Shown: positions 27,261 through 39,285 of the stretch, piece by piece
How positions within the stretch are numbered: position 1 is the stretch's first letter
Layout of the letters: each line of letters begins with the position of its first letter
Origin: AP-16 sp963755055
GTDB lineage: Bacteria > Pseudomonadota > Alphaproteobacteria > Rhizobiales > Xanthobacteraceae
Direction of reading: 5' to 3'
Assembly: GCA_963755055.1 (NCBI GenBank)
Contig: CAVWIS010000006.1
Span: 186,001 to 250,000 of the forward strand
Length of the DNA stretch: 64,000 nt
Translations under genes and position numbers: made by a program
The notes under the pieces: generated by a model
Told to the model about the DNA's origin: nothing
What the model saw: only the letters and a program-made list of their open reading frames with translations
Database searches by the model: none

Positions 27261-27796
27261 TCGCATCGAGTGCGCGCCGGGTGCTGCGGCCTCGATCCGC
27301 GCGTCGAGCAGATCGCGGCGAGATAGGGCAGCAGCGCGTCGAGCCATGCCTCGCCGGTCCGCCACGCCGCCTCGGCGCCGATCATGCCGAATTTGTTGTA
27401 GGAGGCCAGCCCGCTCGCCGCGATCCGCGCATCGAGCCGGCGCTTCAGCGCCGCGTTCGAGGTGACGCAGGCGCCGACATGGGCGCCGGCGAGATTGAAG
27501 GTTTTCGTCGCGGCGACGCAATAGCCGTGGGTTGCGAGGCTCGTCTCGCCGGCGAGCGCCTCGGTCACGCCGGGGGGCGCGGCGAAATCCATGTCGGCGA
27601 CCCACATGGGGATCGCGTCCGGCGCCGTAATGCCCGAGAGCCGGGCCATCATGTCCCATTTCGAGGCGTGGGCGTCGCGGCGCTCGATGACGCGGTTGAA
27701 ATCGAACATGGGGCTGCGGCTCCTGGGTGGCGCGTTGCGCCAGCCCCCATTCATCCCGGGAGCGGCGCGGCGGGTCAAGCGACGCGATCGCATGGC
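27261..27796 (-). pseudogene. Internally deleted copy of the MalY-like aminotransferase gene and its 5' flank
   Basis: From the ATG at 27711 the copy reads MFDFNRVIERRDAHASKWDM to ATHGYC, then skips about 500 bases to VAATKTFNLAGAHVGACVTS and runs to LDALLPYLA, after which another small deletion shifts the frame. The PLP lysine is kept but most of the large domain is gone. The noncoding flank 27712-27796 matches 12582-12664. A chimeric frame stays open from 27931 to 27224, but no functional enzyme is plausible. Confidence 0.85.
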
Positions 27797-28031
27797 TCGG
27801 GGCGCAACCGCCGCCTTCATCGCCTGCGTGTTCAGGCCTTTCATCTCCAGTTGCAGCGGCCGTGCCGCCGGCAGCCGGGGTCGACCTGGAGTACGTTTCT
27901 CCCGTAAATCTGCCTTGAACAAGCCCTTCATGGTCTCTGCGTGTGAAGAGGTTCACAGACACGGCGCCCATGGCACGTCTACGTACGTGGACCGGATCGC
28001 TAGGAACCGGACACACGGAGAAAACCTCAAA

Positions 28032-28328
28032 ATGCAAATCCGATCCATTGCTCGGTCGCTGCTGGTTGGAGGAGTACTGATCGTCGCCCCCGCCCTGATC
28101 GCCGGGACGCTCATCGCAACACCGGCCTTTGCCTACAAGCAAAAGCAAACAAGCTGCGACGACTACCTCGATGGCTCGAAAGCGCAAAACGACTGCTTCA
28201 TTCGCAAGGGCCACCAGATGCACGAGCTGAATGCACAAAGAAAAAATTGCAACACCACGAGGTGCAAAGAGAATGTCGACGGGCAACGGAACACCCTGAA
28301 AAAGCAGTTCGAATCGGAAACGGACTGA
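28032..28328 (+). CDS. Small secreted Cys-containing protein of unknown function
   Basis: 98 residues. A clear signal peptide (MQIRSIARSLLVGGVLIVAP, then a hydrophobic run ending ATPAFA) leaves about 64 mature residues rich in Lys, Asn and Gln with four cysteines (SCDDY, NDCFIRK, KNCNTTRCKEN), probably two disulphides. An ACGGAG motif lies about 10 bases before the ATG. Base composition is clearly more A/T-rich than the surrounding genes, suggesting transfer. It has no obvious partner and I do not recognise the family. Confidence 0.72.
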   Translation: MQIRSIARSLLVGGVLIVAPALIAGTLIATPAFAYKQKQTSCDDYLDGSKAQNDCFIRKGHQMHELNAQRKNCNTTRCKENVDGQRNTLKKQFESETD

Positions 28329-28570
28329 CCGTCTTCGGGCTGACTCCGTGGGTGTGGGCTCCACCAGCATCATCCTCGGGCTCAAGGCGCGCCGCGCTCG
28401 ATCAGCCGAAAAGCTGATCGGCGTCGGCAAGGCGACGGTCGAATGTGGCGGCGCGACGCAGCGCTCTTGCTCTTGTCAGACCCTGATGAGACTTTGAATG
28501 CCTGCGGTCGCTTGCGACCCCGCGACGGCGGTGTCACCGATCGCATGCTCGAACAGGGCTAGGCGCAGCA

Positions 28571-28861
28571 ATGTCAGATGTCGTGGATGGCTTGGAGGGC
28601 TGGGTCGTGGAGCGCAGGCGCAGCCGCTACACGCTCGGTTACTGGGCGTTGTTCGTGATCGGGATGCTCGGCCAGTTCGTGCCGGATGCTCCGCCGGTTA
28701 CCTACACGCTGCGAAACACCGGCTCGGGCGAGCGACGCGTCATCACCCTTCAGGGGGATCATAAGCCGTCGGATCTGGTCGAAGCCGTCGACCCTGTTCA
28801 AACCGATCCCGCGGAACAGATCCGACATGGGCGCCAGCCGCCGCACAAGACGGCGTTGTAG
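28571..28861 (+). CDS. Possible small hypothetical protein
   Basis: 96 residues starting MSDVVDGLEGWVVERRRSRY, with one hydrophobic segment WALFVIGMLGQFV and a stretch PVTYTLRNTGSGERRVITLQ that has coding-like codon use. No recognisable domain and only a weak ribosome-binding site. It lies in the rearranged island, so it may be a remnant. Confidence 0.35.
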   Translation: MSDVVDGLEGWVVERRRSRYTLGYWALFVIGMLGQFVPDAPPVTYTLRNTGSGERRVITLQGDHKPSDLVEAVDPVQTDPAEQIRHGRQPPHKTAL

Positions 28862-29072
28862 GGATTCCCCGATCCGGCCGGCGGCCTCTGCGACACCTGA
28901 CCCGCCAACCGAACACGGTCGCAAGCACTCCACCTTTCAGGCGTGCAATCTGGCGCAACTTCGAAGGCTTCCGGACAAATAGCTCCACGACCGACACCCG
29001 CGGCTTGAAATGCGGCGACTGCAAACGCAATGGGGTTGCCAATTTCACGGAACGACGGTTGACTGCGTCGTA

Positions 29073-31025
29073 TCAGTCCTTCAGCTCCACCTGCAGCGGC
29101 CGCGCCGCCGGCGGCCAGATGCCGCGGTCGATGACCTTGCTGCCCTCGAGCACCAGCCAGCTGCTGGCGCCGTAGTGGCGGATGGCGGCAGCCTGGCTCA
29201 GCGCATCCGCATCCCTTGCCGCCACGACCAGCAGCGGGATGTCGCCGCGATAGCGCGCCGTCCACACCCGAGCCGTGCCGCGGTCGCCCAATTGATCCGG
29301 CGGCGGCGGCAGGCCCGCGCGCTTGAGGACCTCGGTCACCCGGGGCGCGGTGCCGACCAGCAGCAGCGGGGCGTTTGCCGCCATCGCGCCGTCCACGTCC
29401 GCCGTCCGCCAGCCCGGCGCGAGCAGGCTGGCCGCAATGTCGCGCCCCGCGGCCGCCACATCAGGTGCGCTGTCGGCGATCGCCGCGACCGCATTGGGCG
29501 CGACCATCAGGCTGCGGATGATCGGCGCCACCTCGTCGAGCGACAGCCGCCGGAACAGGCGGAAATCGGGATCGACGCCGAGCGTGGTGGCGCTCGCGGC
29601 CGGTCGCAGCGCGTAGCGGCTCTCCGCCGTGTCGAGACGCACCACATGGTGCTCGGTCCCAGCGGTCGTCTCGATCGTCACCGGGACGGCGAGCCGATAG
29701 GCGGGAGCCGGCTGGCTCAGCGTGAAGGCGACCGCCCCGTCGGAGCCGCGCCCGGCATCGCGCAACGCGAGAAGCGGCGCGTCCGCCCGCTCGAGCCATT
29801 GCCGGAAGAAGACATCGAGCGGATGTCCGGCCGCCGCCTCGAAGGCGGCGCGCAGATCGCTCCAGGCGGCGACCCGGAATTGCTGCTCGGCCCAGAAGCG
29901 CCGGATCCCGGCGCGAAACGCCTCGGTTCCGATCTCGTCGCGCAGCATCAGAAACAGCATCGCGCCCTTGTTGTAGCCGATCACCTGCGCGGCGGCATGG
30001 TCGCGGGCGACGAAGCTTTCCACCGGCTGCGCCTGGTCGGCCGACAGCGTGGCGAAATCGGCGAGCCAGCGCCGCCGCATGTCGCGCGCCTCCGCGTCGC
30101 TGGCCTCCTCGGCCAGCGCATAGTCGGCCATGAAGGTGGTGAGCGCCTCGCACCAGTTGCCGTGCTCATAGTCGACCTCGACCGCATGGCCCCACCAGGC
30201 ATGCAGGACCTCGTGGGCGAGCGAGCGCTCCTGCATGAAGGCAAGCGGCAGGATGCGCCGGCTCACATAGGTGAGGGTCGGAAAGCCGAGCCCCACCGGC
30301 AGCGGGCTCGCCACCACGTGGAACTCGCCGTGCGGATAGGGGCCGATCGCCGCCGAGAAGGCGTCGAGATAGCGCGCGACCTGGCGCCGGTAGTGTTCGC
30401 CGAGGGACGCGTCGACGTCGGGCGGGAAATAGGTCCGCAGCCTGAGCGCGCCGTGCATCGTCTCGCCGACCACGTAGGGGCCGGCGAACACCGACAATTC
30501 CCGCGCCGGCTTGTCGAAGACGAAGCGGGCGATGGAGCGGCCGTCGGCGTCCCGCTCCTCGGCCAGGCGTCCGGGTGCGACCGCCCGCTGCCCCGCCGGC
30601 ACGTCCACCGTCACCTCATAGGTGAAGACGCCGTCCGCCAAGCCCGGATGCGCGCCGATGAGCGGCACAAACGAGCCCTCCGGATCTGCGAACGGTGCGA
30701 GCGTCGCGCTGGCGCGAGCGGCCCCGAGCCCCGGCAGCGTGGCGCGATAGGCGATCTCGACCGGGCGCCCCGTCGGCAGCGGCCAGGTGCGCACCCCCGG
30801 ATCCATGGTCTGTCCGTCGATCGCCATCGCCTGGACGGCAAACCCGCGGCCGAGGCCGAAGCGCCCCTCGGCGCCGTCCGGCAGGCTCACCCGCATGCGG
30901 ACCTCCACCTCCCGCGTCGCCGGCTGGAGCGAGAGGTGGACGACGTAATGCGGCTCGCCCGCCGCCCAGGCCGGCGCCGGCGATGTGGCGAGGCCGATCA
31001 CCAGCAGGAGCAGCGGCCAAAACAT
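29073..31025 (-). CDS. M1-family aminopeptidase-like zinc metallopeptidase
   Basis: 650 residues. A signal peptide (MFWPLLLLVIGLATSPAPAW then AAG) indicates export. The zinc motif is HEVLHAWWGH in RSLAHEVLHAWWGHAVEVDY, with the third ligand Glu in NWCEALTTFMADY 18-20 residues later. The N-terminal beta domain and C-terminal helical part fit gluzincins of the M1 clan; the classical GAMEN motif is not obvious. The C-terminal ~140 residues (DIAASLLAPGWRT to VELKD) form an extra domain that is duplicated at 26773-27209. The ATG overlaps the stop of the ChaN-like gene (TGATG), so the two are coupled. Confidence 0.88.
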   Translation of the reverse strand: MFWPLLLLVIGLATSPAPAWAAGEPHYVVHLSLQPATREVEVRMRVSLPDGAEGRFGLGRGFAVQAMAIDGQTMDPGVRTWPLPTGRPVEIAYRATLPGLGAARASATLAPFADPEGSFVPLIGAHPGLADGVFTYEVTVDVPAGQRAVAPGRLAEERDADGRSIARFVFDKPARELSVFAGPYVVGETMHGALRLRTYFPPDVDASLGEHYRRQVARYLDAFSAAIGPYPHGEFHVVASPLPVGLGFPTLTYVSRRILPLAFMQERSLAHEVLHAWWGHAVEVDYEHGNWCEALTTFMADYALAEEASDAEARDMRRRWLADFATLSADQAQPVESFVARDHAAAQVIGYNKGAMLFLMLRDEIGTEAFRAGIRRFWAEQQFRVAAWSDLRAAFEAAAGHPLDVFFRQWLERADAPLLALRDAGRGSDGAVAFTLSQPAPAYRLAVPVTIETTAGTEHHVVRLDTAESRYALRPAASATTLGVDPDFRLFRRLSLDEVAPIIRSLMVAPNAVAAIADSAPDVAAAGRDIAASLLAPGWRTADVDGAMAANAPLLLVGTAPRVTEVLKRAGLPPPPDQLGDRGTARVWTARYRGDIPLLVVAARDADALSQAAAIRHYGASSWLVLEGSKVIDRGIWPPAARPLQVELKD

Positions 31026-32188
31026 CAGCGTTCTGCCGGGAAGCGGGCCACCATCTCGAGCGCCTGCTCGCCGCGGCGCACCGAGAGCGGCAGCCAAGTG
31101 CCCGGCGCCTGCCGCCGGATCACCGCGATCAGGTCGGCGGGCCGGCGCACCGCGACACCGGCCGCAATCTCGATCACGTCGCCGGCCTGCAGGCCCACGG
31201 CCTCGGCGATGCTCTCGGCGATCACCCGCTCGACTTTCACGCCGGACGTGGCCGCGCCCGCCACCACGCCGAGCCGCGGCGGCGGGGGATGCATCCCGGC
31301 GGCAGGCGCCATTCCGAACAGGAGGTCGGCAATTTTTCGATCGCGGACCGGGCAACCGTCGCCCGAATGCCAGGGCAGCGCAGTGGCGACATCATCCACC
31401 CCGAGGGCCGCGAGCTGGTGCGGCACGCCGTCTCCGTGCTCGACATGGCCGCGCCCCATGATGCCGACCACCAGCGGCCGCCCGTCGCGCCGCGCGCCGG
31501 CGATCGCCTCGGCCATGGCGCGGTCGGCGAACTGCTGGGCGCGGACGAAGCGGGCGAACTGCTCGGAGTCGGCGCTGGCCTCCTCGGCCCCAACCGGGTG
31601 CTCCTTGAACGACTCGAACAGCCGGTCGCGGTAGGGCGGCGAGGGTGGAGCCGGGTCCCCGACGTCCTCCCGTTCGCTCGCCGGGAGGCCGGCTCGTCCA
31701 TCGGCAACGCGGCGGTTGGTCTCCCGCTCGACATTGAGCGCCCGCATCGGCAGGCGATGCATCCGGGCGAAATGGAACAGCGGCAGATAGAGTTCCGGGT
31801 CGAAGCCCCAGACCCGCGGCCAATCGACCTCGCGCAGGAAGGCGGCCTCGGTGAGCTCGCCTCTGGTCCAGCGGTCGAGCACCGGCTGGACGCTGCGCGG
31901 GAACATCTCGAAGCCGAGCACCATGTCGGGCCGCTGGCCGAACAGCGCCGCGATGGTGTGAAGCTGCCAGCGATGGTGCTCCGCCTCATTGTGCGACTCG
32001 CCGAGCAGCACGACCTGGCGCCTGGCGAGCGCCGTGATCGCGTCGTCCCGCCTCTCGCCGCTTCCCGGATCAACCCAGGCGCCCACCGGCACGCAGTCGC
32101 CGGCGCCCGCGGCGCCGACACCCGTGACGGGGTTCCCCAACGACAGAGCGGACGCTATCAGGAGCAGGCAAATCTGTCTGGCTCGCAT
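31025..32188 (-). CDS. ChaN-family protein with C-terminal PDZ domain
   Basis: 387 residues. N-terminal secretion signal MRARQICLLLIASALSLGNP; the ChaN (DUF399) domain with VVLLGESHNEAEHHRWQLHT, GFEMFPRSVQPVLDRW and VVGIMGRGHVEHGDGVPHQL, and a C-terminal PDZ module (GVVAGAATSGVKVERVIAES, AGDVIEIAAGVAV). ChaN proteins are surface or periplasmic and implicated in haem or iron handling. It is upstream of and coupled to the M1 peptidase, suggesting a periplasmic pair. A start further upstream would run into the repeat cluster, so the ATG at 32188 is preferred. Confidence 0.87.
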   Translation of the reverse strand: MRARQICLLLIASALSLGNPVTGVGAAGAGDCVPVGAWVDPGSGERRDDAITALARRQVVLLGESHNEAEHHRWQLHTIAALFGQRPDMVLGFEMFPRSVQPVLDRWTRGELTEAAFLREVDWPRVWGFDPELYLPLFHFARMHRLPMRALNVERETNRRVADGRAGLPASEREDVGDPAPPSPPYRDRLFESFKEHPVGAEEASADSEQFARFVRAQQFADRAMAEAIAGARRDGRPLVVGIMGRGHVEHGDGVPHQLAALGVDDVATALPWHSGDGCPVRDRKIADLLFGMAPAAGMHPPPPRLGVVAGAATSGVKVERVIAESIAEAVGLQAGDVIEIAAGVAVRRPADLIAVIRRQAPGTWLPLSVRRGEQALEMVARFPAER

Positions 32189-32246
32189 GGGACCTCTGGT
32201 CGTCGGGCAGGCGTTCTTGTATCCGCCGTTGCCCACGGTCAAACAT

Positions 32247-32505
32247 GTAGGGTGGGCAAAATCGCGGCACGGCGGAGCAACCGGCGCTGACCTCGAGGGC
32301 GATTTTGCCCACGCCGTCAACCAGAACCGATGGCGTTCCTTCGGCATGGGATCCGTAGGGTGGGCAACGGCGGCCATGGCGTTTGTTTGGATGGACGGCT
32401 CGGTTTCCGACGTTGCCCACGCGGTTGGCCCGACCGCGTGGGCAAATCGCGGGCGATGCATCATTCCGCCTACGCCGTCATTGCCGGCGATTTGCCCACC
32501 CTACG
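32247..32505. repeat. GTAGGGTGGGCAAA-type repeat cluster
   Basis: A compound element of the same family as 3332-3540: GTAGGGTGGGCAAAATCGC at 32247, inverted arm CGATTTTGCCCACGCCG near 32301, GTAGGGTGGGCAACGGC near 32357, TTGCCCACGCGG near 32415, GCGTGGGCAAATCGCG near 32441 and final CGATTTGCCCACCCTACGG ending near 32506. It fills the gap between the sensor kinase stop and the ChaN start. Confidence 0.8.
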
Positions 32506-32531
32506 GTCTCGCCGTTGGCGAAGCAAACAAC

Positions 32532-35465
32532 CTACCCCCCGACCATCCCCTCGATATCCAGCAGCGCCCGGCGCAATTCGGCGGTCAGCGGCCCGAGGAG
32601 GTCGCGGCAGCGTGCGCGGTCTCCGGCCTTGCCGGCCTGCTCCAGGGTGGCGGCGATCAGGGCGACGCCGGTCGCGCCCACCGCCTGCGAGGCGCCCTTG
32701 AGCTTGTGGGCGGCGGCGGCGAGCGCCGCGAGGTTGCCGACCTGCGATCCCGCATTGATCTGCCGCTCGGTCTCGACCGCGCTGTCGCGGAATTTTTTCA
32801 ACAGCGAGACGATGGCGCCGCGGTCGTCGCCGAGCCAGGTGCCGAGCACGTCGCGATCGATCGCCGCGAAGGCGGCGGTCTTGCTGGTGCCGGCACCGGC
32901 GTCGCCGTCGCGGTGCTCGATCGGCAGCCAGCGCTCCAGCGTCGCCCGCAGGCGGTCGATATTGACGGGTTTCGCCAGATAGGCGTCCATGCCGACCGAC
33001 AGGCAGCGCTCCTCCTCGCCCTTCATCGCGTTGGCGGTGACGGCGACCACCGGGGTGCGGACCTCGGCCCTGCCGGCCTCGATCTGGCGCATCCGCCGGG
33101 TGAGCTCGTAGCCGTCGAGATGCGGCATGTGGATATCGGCGAGCACCGCCGCGTAGCGGCCCGGCGCCCACACCTTGAGCGCCTCGTTGCCGTCGTCGGC
33201 GGTGTCGGCGGAAAGCCCGAGCAGGCCGAGCTGCAGCACCAGCACCTCGCGGTTGACCGGATGGTCGTCGACCACCAGCACCCGCGGGCCGCTGCCGTCG
33301 GGAAGCCGCGCGAACCCGACGGTCGTCGACGCGCTCGGACGCAGCAGCGCCTTGAGCGGCGAGTTGGCCGGCGCCGCTCTCAGCGTCAGCGTCACCGTGA
33401 AGGTCGAGCCGAGGCCCGGCGTGCTGTCGACCGTGACGTCGCCCTGCATCAGTTGCGCCAGGCGGCGCACGATGGAGAGGCCGAGGCCGGTGCCGCCGAA
33501 GCGCCGCGTGGTCGAGGTGTCGGCCTGGGCGAACGGCTGAAAAAGCCGGCGCTGCTGCACCTCGTCGAGGCCGATCCCGCTGTCGCTGACGATCAGCGTC
33601 GCCTGGGTGCGGCCGTTGCCGAGCGGCGCCGTGGAGGCGCGCACGCTGACCCCGCCGCGGTCGGTGAATTTCAGCGCGTTGCTCAGCAGGTTGAACAGGA
33701 TCTGGCGCACCCGGGTCGGATCGCCGATCAGGGCGTCCTCGGAGCCGGACTCGATGTCGGCCTCCAGCACCAGCTTCTTGGTGGCGGCCTCCGGCAGGAA
33801 CGTGGCGACCGCGCCGTCGATCAGTCCCGACAGCGAGAACGCCGTCTCCTCGAGCTCGAGCCGCCCGGCCTCGATCTTGGAGAAGTCGAGCACGTCGTCG
33901 ATGATGCGGAGCAGCGCGTGCGCCGAATCGCGCATCGTCGCCACGGTGCGCCGCTGCGCCTCGCCGATGCCCTGATGCTCCAGCACGTCGATCATGCCGA
34001 GCACGCCGTTCATCGGGGTGCGGATCTCGTGGCTCATGGTGGCGAGGAAGGTCGACTTGGCCTGGTTGGCGGCCTCCGCCTCGGCGCGGTCGCGCTCGGC
34101 CGCCTCGCGAGCCGCCTCGGCGGCCTCCTTGGCGGCGGCCAGCGCCTCCTCGCGAAGCTTGAGCTCGGTGATGTCGCGCTGGATCGACAGCACCGAGCCG
34201 TCGGCGAGCGGCTTGAAGTTGAACTCGACCCAGCGCCCGTTGGGCGTCCGCCGCTCGTAGTGGAAGCCGTCGGGGTGCATGACGCGCCCGATGTGCTGCT
34301 GCACCATCGCCTCGATATTGTCGACGCGGCCGAAATCTCCGCGCCGCGCCAGATAGCGCACGATGTCGCGGCTCGACGCCCCCGGATAGGCGACGTCGGC
34401 GGAGTACTGGTGGAACTCCATGATCCGGTTGTTGAGGAAGCGCAGGCGGGCGTCCTTGTCGAGCAGCATGACGCCGTCGATCATGTTGTTGAGCACGGTG
34501 TGCATCTCGACATGCATGTGCTCGATGTCGCGATGGGCGGCGGCGGCTTCCGCCTTGGCGACGTGCAACTCGCGCTCGCGCTGCTTGGTCTCGGTGACGT
34601 CGGTGGTGGTGCCCACCATGCGGTAGGCGCGGCCGTCCCCGTGGCGCAGCGCGATGCCGTGCTGGCGCGCCCAGCGCCAGTTGCCGTCGTCGGTGCGGTA
34701 GCGGAAGTCACACTCGAACCGCGGCGTCTCGCCCTTGAAATGCGCCAGCATGGCGCGGGTGTGCAGCGGCTTGTCGTCGGGATGGATCAACTGCGCCCAT
34801 TCCACCGGCCGGATGTGCGAGTTCGACGCGATTCCGAGGATCGCCGGCAGGGTGGGCGAGAAGTAGACCGTGCCGTCGGCGATGTTCCAGTCGAAGACGT
34901 TCTCGTTGAGCGCCTGCAGCGCCAGGGCGAAGCGCTCCTCGTTGAGCGCCGCGCTGTTCTCCGGGGCGGCTTCCTGGCGGCGCGCCGCTGCCGCGTCGGC
35001 CTTGACCGACTGCAGCTCGTGGTGGCGCTGGCGCTGCTCGGTGATGTCGCTGGTGGCGCCCACCAGCCGCCGCACCCGGCCTTCGGCGTCGCGCACCGCG
35101 ACGCCGAGCTGGCGCGCCCAGCGCCAGGTGCCGTCATTGGTGCGATAGCGGTACTCGCACTCGAAGCGCGGCCGCTCCCCCTTGAGGCAGGCGATGAGCG
35201 CGCCGCGGCGGACCGGCAGGTCGGCCGGATGGATGCGGGCGGTCCAGTCCTCCGGCGTCTTCAGCTGCTCGGCGGAGAGGCCGAGCATGATGCGCAGCGC
35301 CGGGGAGAAATAGGCCTCGCCGGTCTCCAGGTTCCAGTCGTAGACGCCGTAGTTGATCAACTCCAGGGCAAGGGCGTAGCGCTCCTCGCTCGGCGCGCGG
35401 TCCTCGCGCGAGCCGCGGCGCAGGGCCCGCCCGGAGGCGCCGGCTGAAGAAGGGGTGCTCGACAT
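32532..35465 (-). CDS. PAS-containing hybrid sensor histidine kinase with receiver and HPt domains
   Basis: About 977 residues, no membrane segment. There are two PAS/PAC modules (each ending in EYRYRTNDGTWRWARQ- and DFRYRTDDGNWRWARQ-like repeats), a third PAS_7-like module (NNMIDGVMLLDKDARLRFLN), a coiled-coil, HisKA (FLATMSHEIRTPMNGVLGMI), HATPase (LFNLLSNALKFTDRGG, FGGTGLGLSIVRRLAQ), a receiver domain (VVDDHPVNR, ADIHMPHLDGYE, with the Asp) and a C-terminal HPt (AAAHKLKGASQAVG). A complete intramolecular phosphorelay of soluble type. The start at 35465 (MSSTPSS) is preferred over 35513. No dedicated response regulator is adjacent. Confidence 0.93.
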   Translation of the reverse strand: MSSTPSSAGASGRALRRGSREDRAPSEERYALALELINYGVYDWNLETGEAYFSPALRIMLGLSAEQLKTPEDWTARIHPADLPVRRGALIACLKGERPRFECEYRYRTNDGTWRWARQLGVAVRDAEGRVRRLVGATSDITEQRQRHHELQSVKADAAAARRQEAAPENSAALNEERFALALQALNENVFDWNIADGTVYFSPTLPAILGIASNSHIRPVEWAQLIHPDDKPLHTRAMLAHFKGETPRFECDFRYRTDDGNWRWARQHGIALRHGDGRAYRMVGTTTDVTETKQRERELHVAKAEAAAAHRDIEHMHVEMHTVLNNMIDGVMLLDKDARLRFLNNRIMEFHQYSADVAYPGASSRDIVRYLARRGDFGRVDNIEAMVQQHIGRVMHPDGFHYERRTPNGRWVEFNFKPLADGSVLSIQRDITELKLREEALAAAKEAAEAAREAAERDRAEAEAANQAKSTFLATMSHEIRTPMNGVLGMIDVLEHQGIGEAQRRTVATMRDSAHALLRIIDDVLDFSKIEAGRLELEETAFSLSGLIDGAVATFLPEAATKKLVLEADIESGSEDALIGDPTRVRQILFNLLSNALKFTDRGGVSVRASTAPLGNGRTQATLIVSDSGIGLDEVQQRRLFQPFAQADTSTTRRFGGTGLGLSIVRRLAQLMQGDVTVDSTPGLGSTFTVTLTLRAAPANSPLKALLRPSASTTVGFARLPDGSGPRVLVVDDHPVNREVLVLQLGLLGLSADTADDGNEALKVWAPGRYAAVLADIHMPHLDGYELTRRMRQIEAGRAEVRTPVVAVTANAMKGEEERCLSVGMDAYLAKPVNIDRLRATLERWLPIEHRDGDAGAGTSKTAAFAAIDRDVLGTWLGDDRGAIVSLLKKFRDSAVETERQINAGSQVGNLAALAAAAHKLKGASQAVGATGVALIAATLEQAGKAGDRARCRDLLGPLTAELRRALLDIEGMVGG

Positions 35466-35572
35466 CGATTTCTCAGGGCTCCAGGGCGGCTCGGCCGCTC
35501 GTCTCGATGCCATTGTAGCGGCGGCGAGTTGAAACGGGGCGAAATTCTCGCCCAGTCGGGGTGCGGGTTTCC

Positions 35573-35776
35573 TTGCCCCTCGGCGTGTCGACCGACGCCC
35601 TCGACGCCGAGGCCGAGCGCCTGCGCCAGGAGGGCGCCACCGTCATCGCCGTCGCGGTGGACGGCAAGGCCGCCGGCATCCTGGCGATCGCCGATGCGGT
35701 GAAGGCCTCGAGCCCCGAGGCGCTGAGATCGCCCGGCCAGGCGGGCGTGCGTGCCGCGATGCTGACCGGAGACAAC
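35573..35776 (+). pseudogene. Internal fragment of a copper-type P-ATPase (CopA-like)
   Basis: Reads LGVSTDALDAEAERLRQEGA, then TVIAVAVDGKAAGILAIADA and VKASSPEALR, and GVRAAMLTGDN, the nucleotide/P-domain region of heavy-metal P1B ATPases ending at the MLTGDN motif. Homology stops at 35776, two bases before the stop codon of the opposing transporter gene (35778). The C-terminal fragment of the same type of protein is at 40914-41031. The phosphorylation motif DKTGT is absent, so this is dead. Confidence 0.72.
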
Positions 35777-35777
35777 C

Positions 35778-38294
<2,517 letters not shown>

Positions 38295-38302
38295 GATGTC
38301 GC

Positions 38303-39167
38303 TTACTCAAATCGCTGGATGCGTTCGCCGAACAGCCCGCGCGGCCTGAACAGCAGGATCAGCAGCATCAGCAGATAGATGGCCGCGGTCGAGAAGGCCG
38401 TATAGTTGAAGGCGATCATCAGACCTTTCACCAGCCCGACGAGCAGCGCCGCCACCACCACTCCCCAGAACGAGCCGAGCCCGCCGATCACGACGACGAC
38501 GAACGCGGGCGTGATGATCTCCTGACCCATCGCCGGATGGACGGCATAGATCGGCGCGAGCATGACGCCTGCCAGGCCGGCAAGTCCGATGCCGAGCGCG
38601 GCGACCGCGGCCATGTACGGTTCGAGCGAGATGCCCAGCGCGCCGACCATGTCCGGGTTCTGCACGCCGGCCCGCACGACGCGGCCGAAGGCGGTCTTCT
38701 GCAGCAGTACCCAGAGGCCGGCCACACAGAGGACGGCGACGCCCAGCAGCAGCGTGCGGTAGTAGGAATAGCTGAAATCGCCGATCCAGACCTGGCCTCT
38801 CAGCCACTGGGGGATGGCGAACGAGAGCGGAGCCGCGCCGAATGTCCAGCGCAGGATCTGCTCCGCCACCATGGCGAGACCGAATGTCAGCAGCAAGGAG
38901 AGCACGGGGTCGGATCGGTAGAAGGGACGAAACAGGAAGCGCTCGACCAGGATGCCGAGCATGGCGACCATCACCGGCGCGACGACGAACGAGCCGCCGA
39001 ACCCGATGTAGTCGACGAGGATCACGGCGAGGTAGGCGCCAAACGCGAAGAAGCCCCCATGCGCCAGGTTGACGATGCCGCCGAGGCTGAAGATGAGCGA
39101 CAGCCCGAGAGCGATCAGCAGATAGTAGACGCCGTCCAGCAGGCCGTTGAGAACCTGCTGAAATCAA
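38303..39167 (-). CDS. livH: LivH-type permease, start region probably frameshifted
   Basis: Core reads QQVLNGLLDGVYYLLIALGL, SLIFSLGGIVNLAHGGFFAF and GAYLAVILVDYIGFGG to FRPRGLFGERIQRFE, a full LivH permease with eight or so membrane segments. In the correct frame a TGA lies just before FQQVLN, and no standard start codon is placed properly. Removing one base near 39161-39166 gives TTG-ATT-CAG-CAG, a plausible MIQQVLNG start, and makes the length a multiple of three. Otherwise translation could begin only at the GTG near 39025, losing the first membrane segments. Confidence 0.82.
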
Positions 39168-39285
39168 TAGTGTCGCGGTCACGTCGCAATGCTCCAGATG
39201 GACGGTGCAGGACTCCGGGCGAGCGGTGGTTTCTCTCCCCCGGAGAGTGCCGCCCGATAGGCGTCAGACCCGGCTACGATGGCCG

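Noticed and set aside
29010..31634. An 874-codon plus-strand open frame
   Set aside because: Antisense to the M1 peptidase; the HEVLHAWWGH motif and signal peptide are on the minus strand.
31989..35447. A 1152-codon open frame on the plus strand
   Set aside because: Exact antisense shadow of the sensor kinase and ChaN genes; Arg/Gly/Ala/Leu-rich filler without domains.
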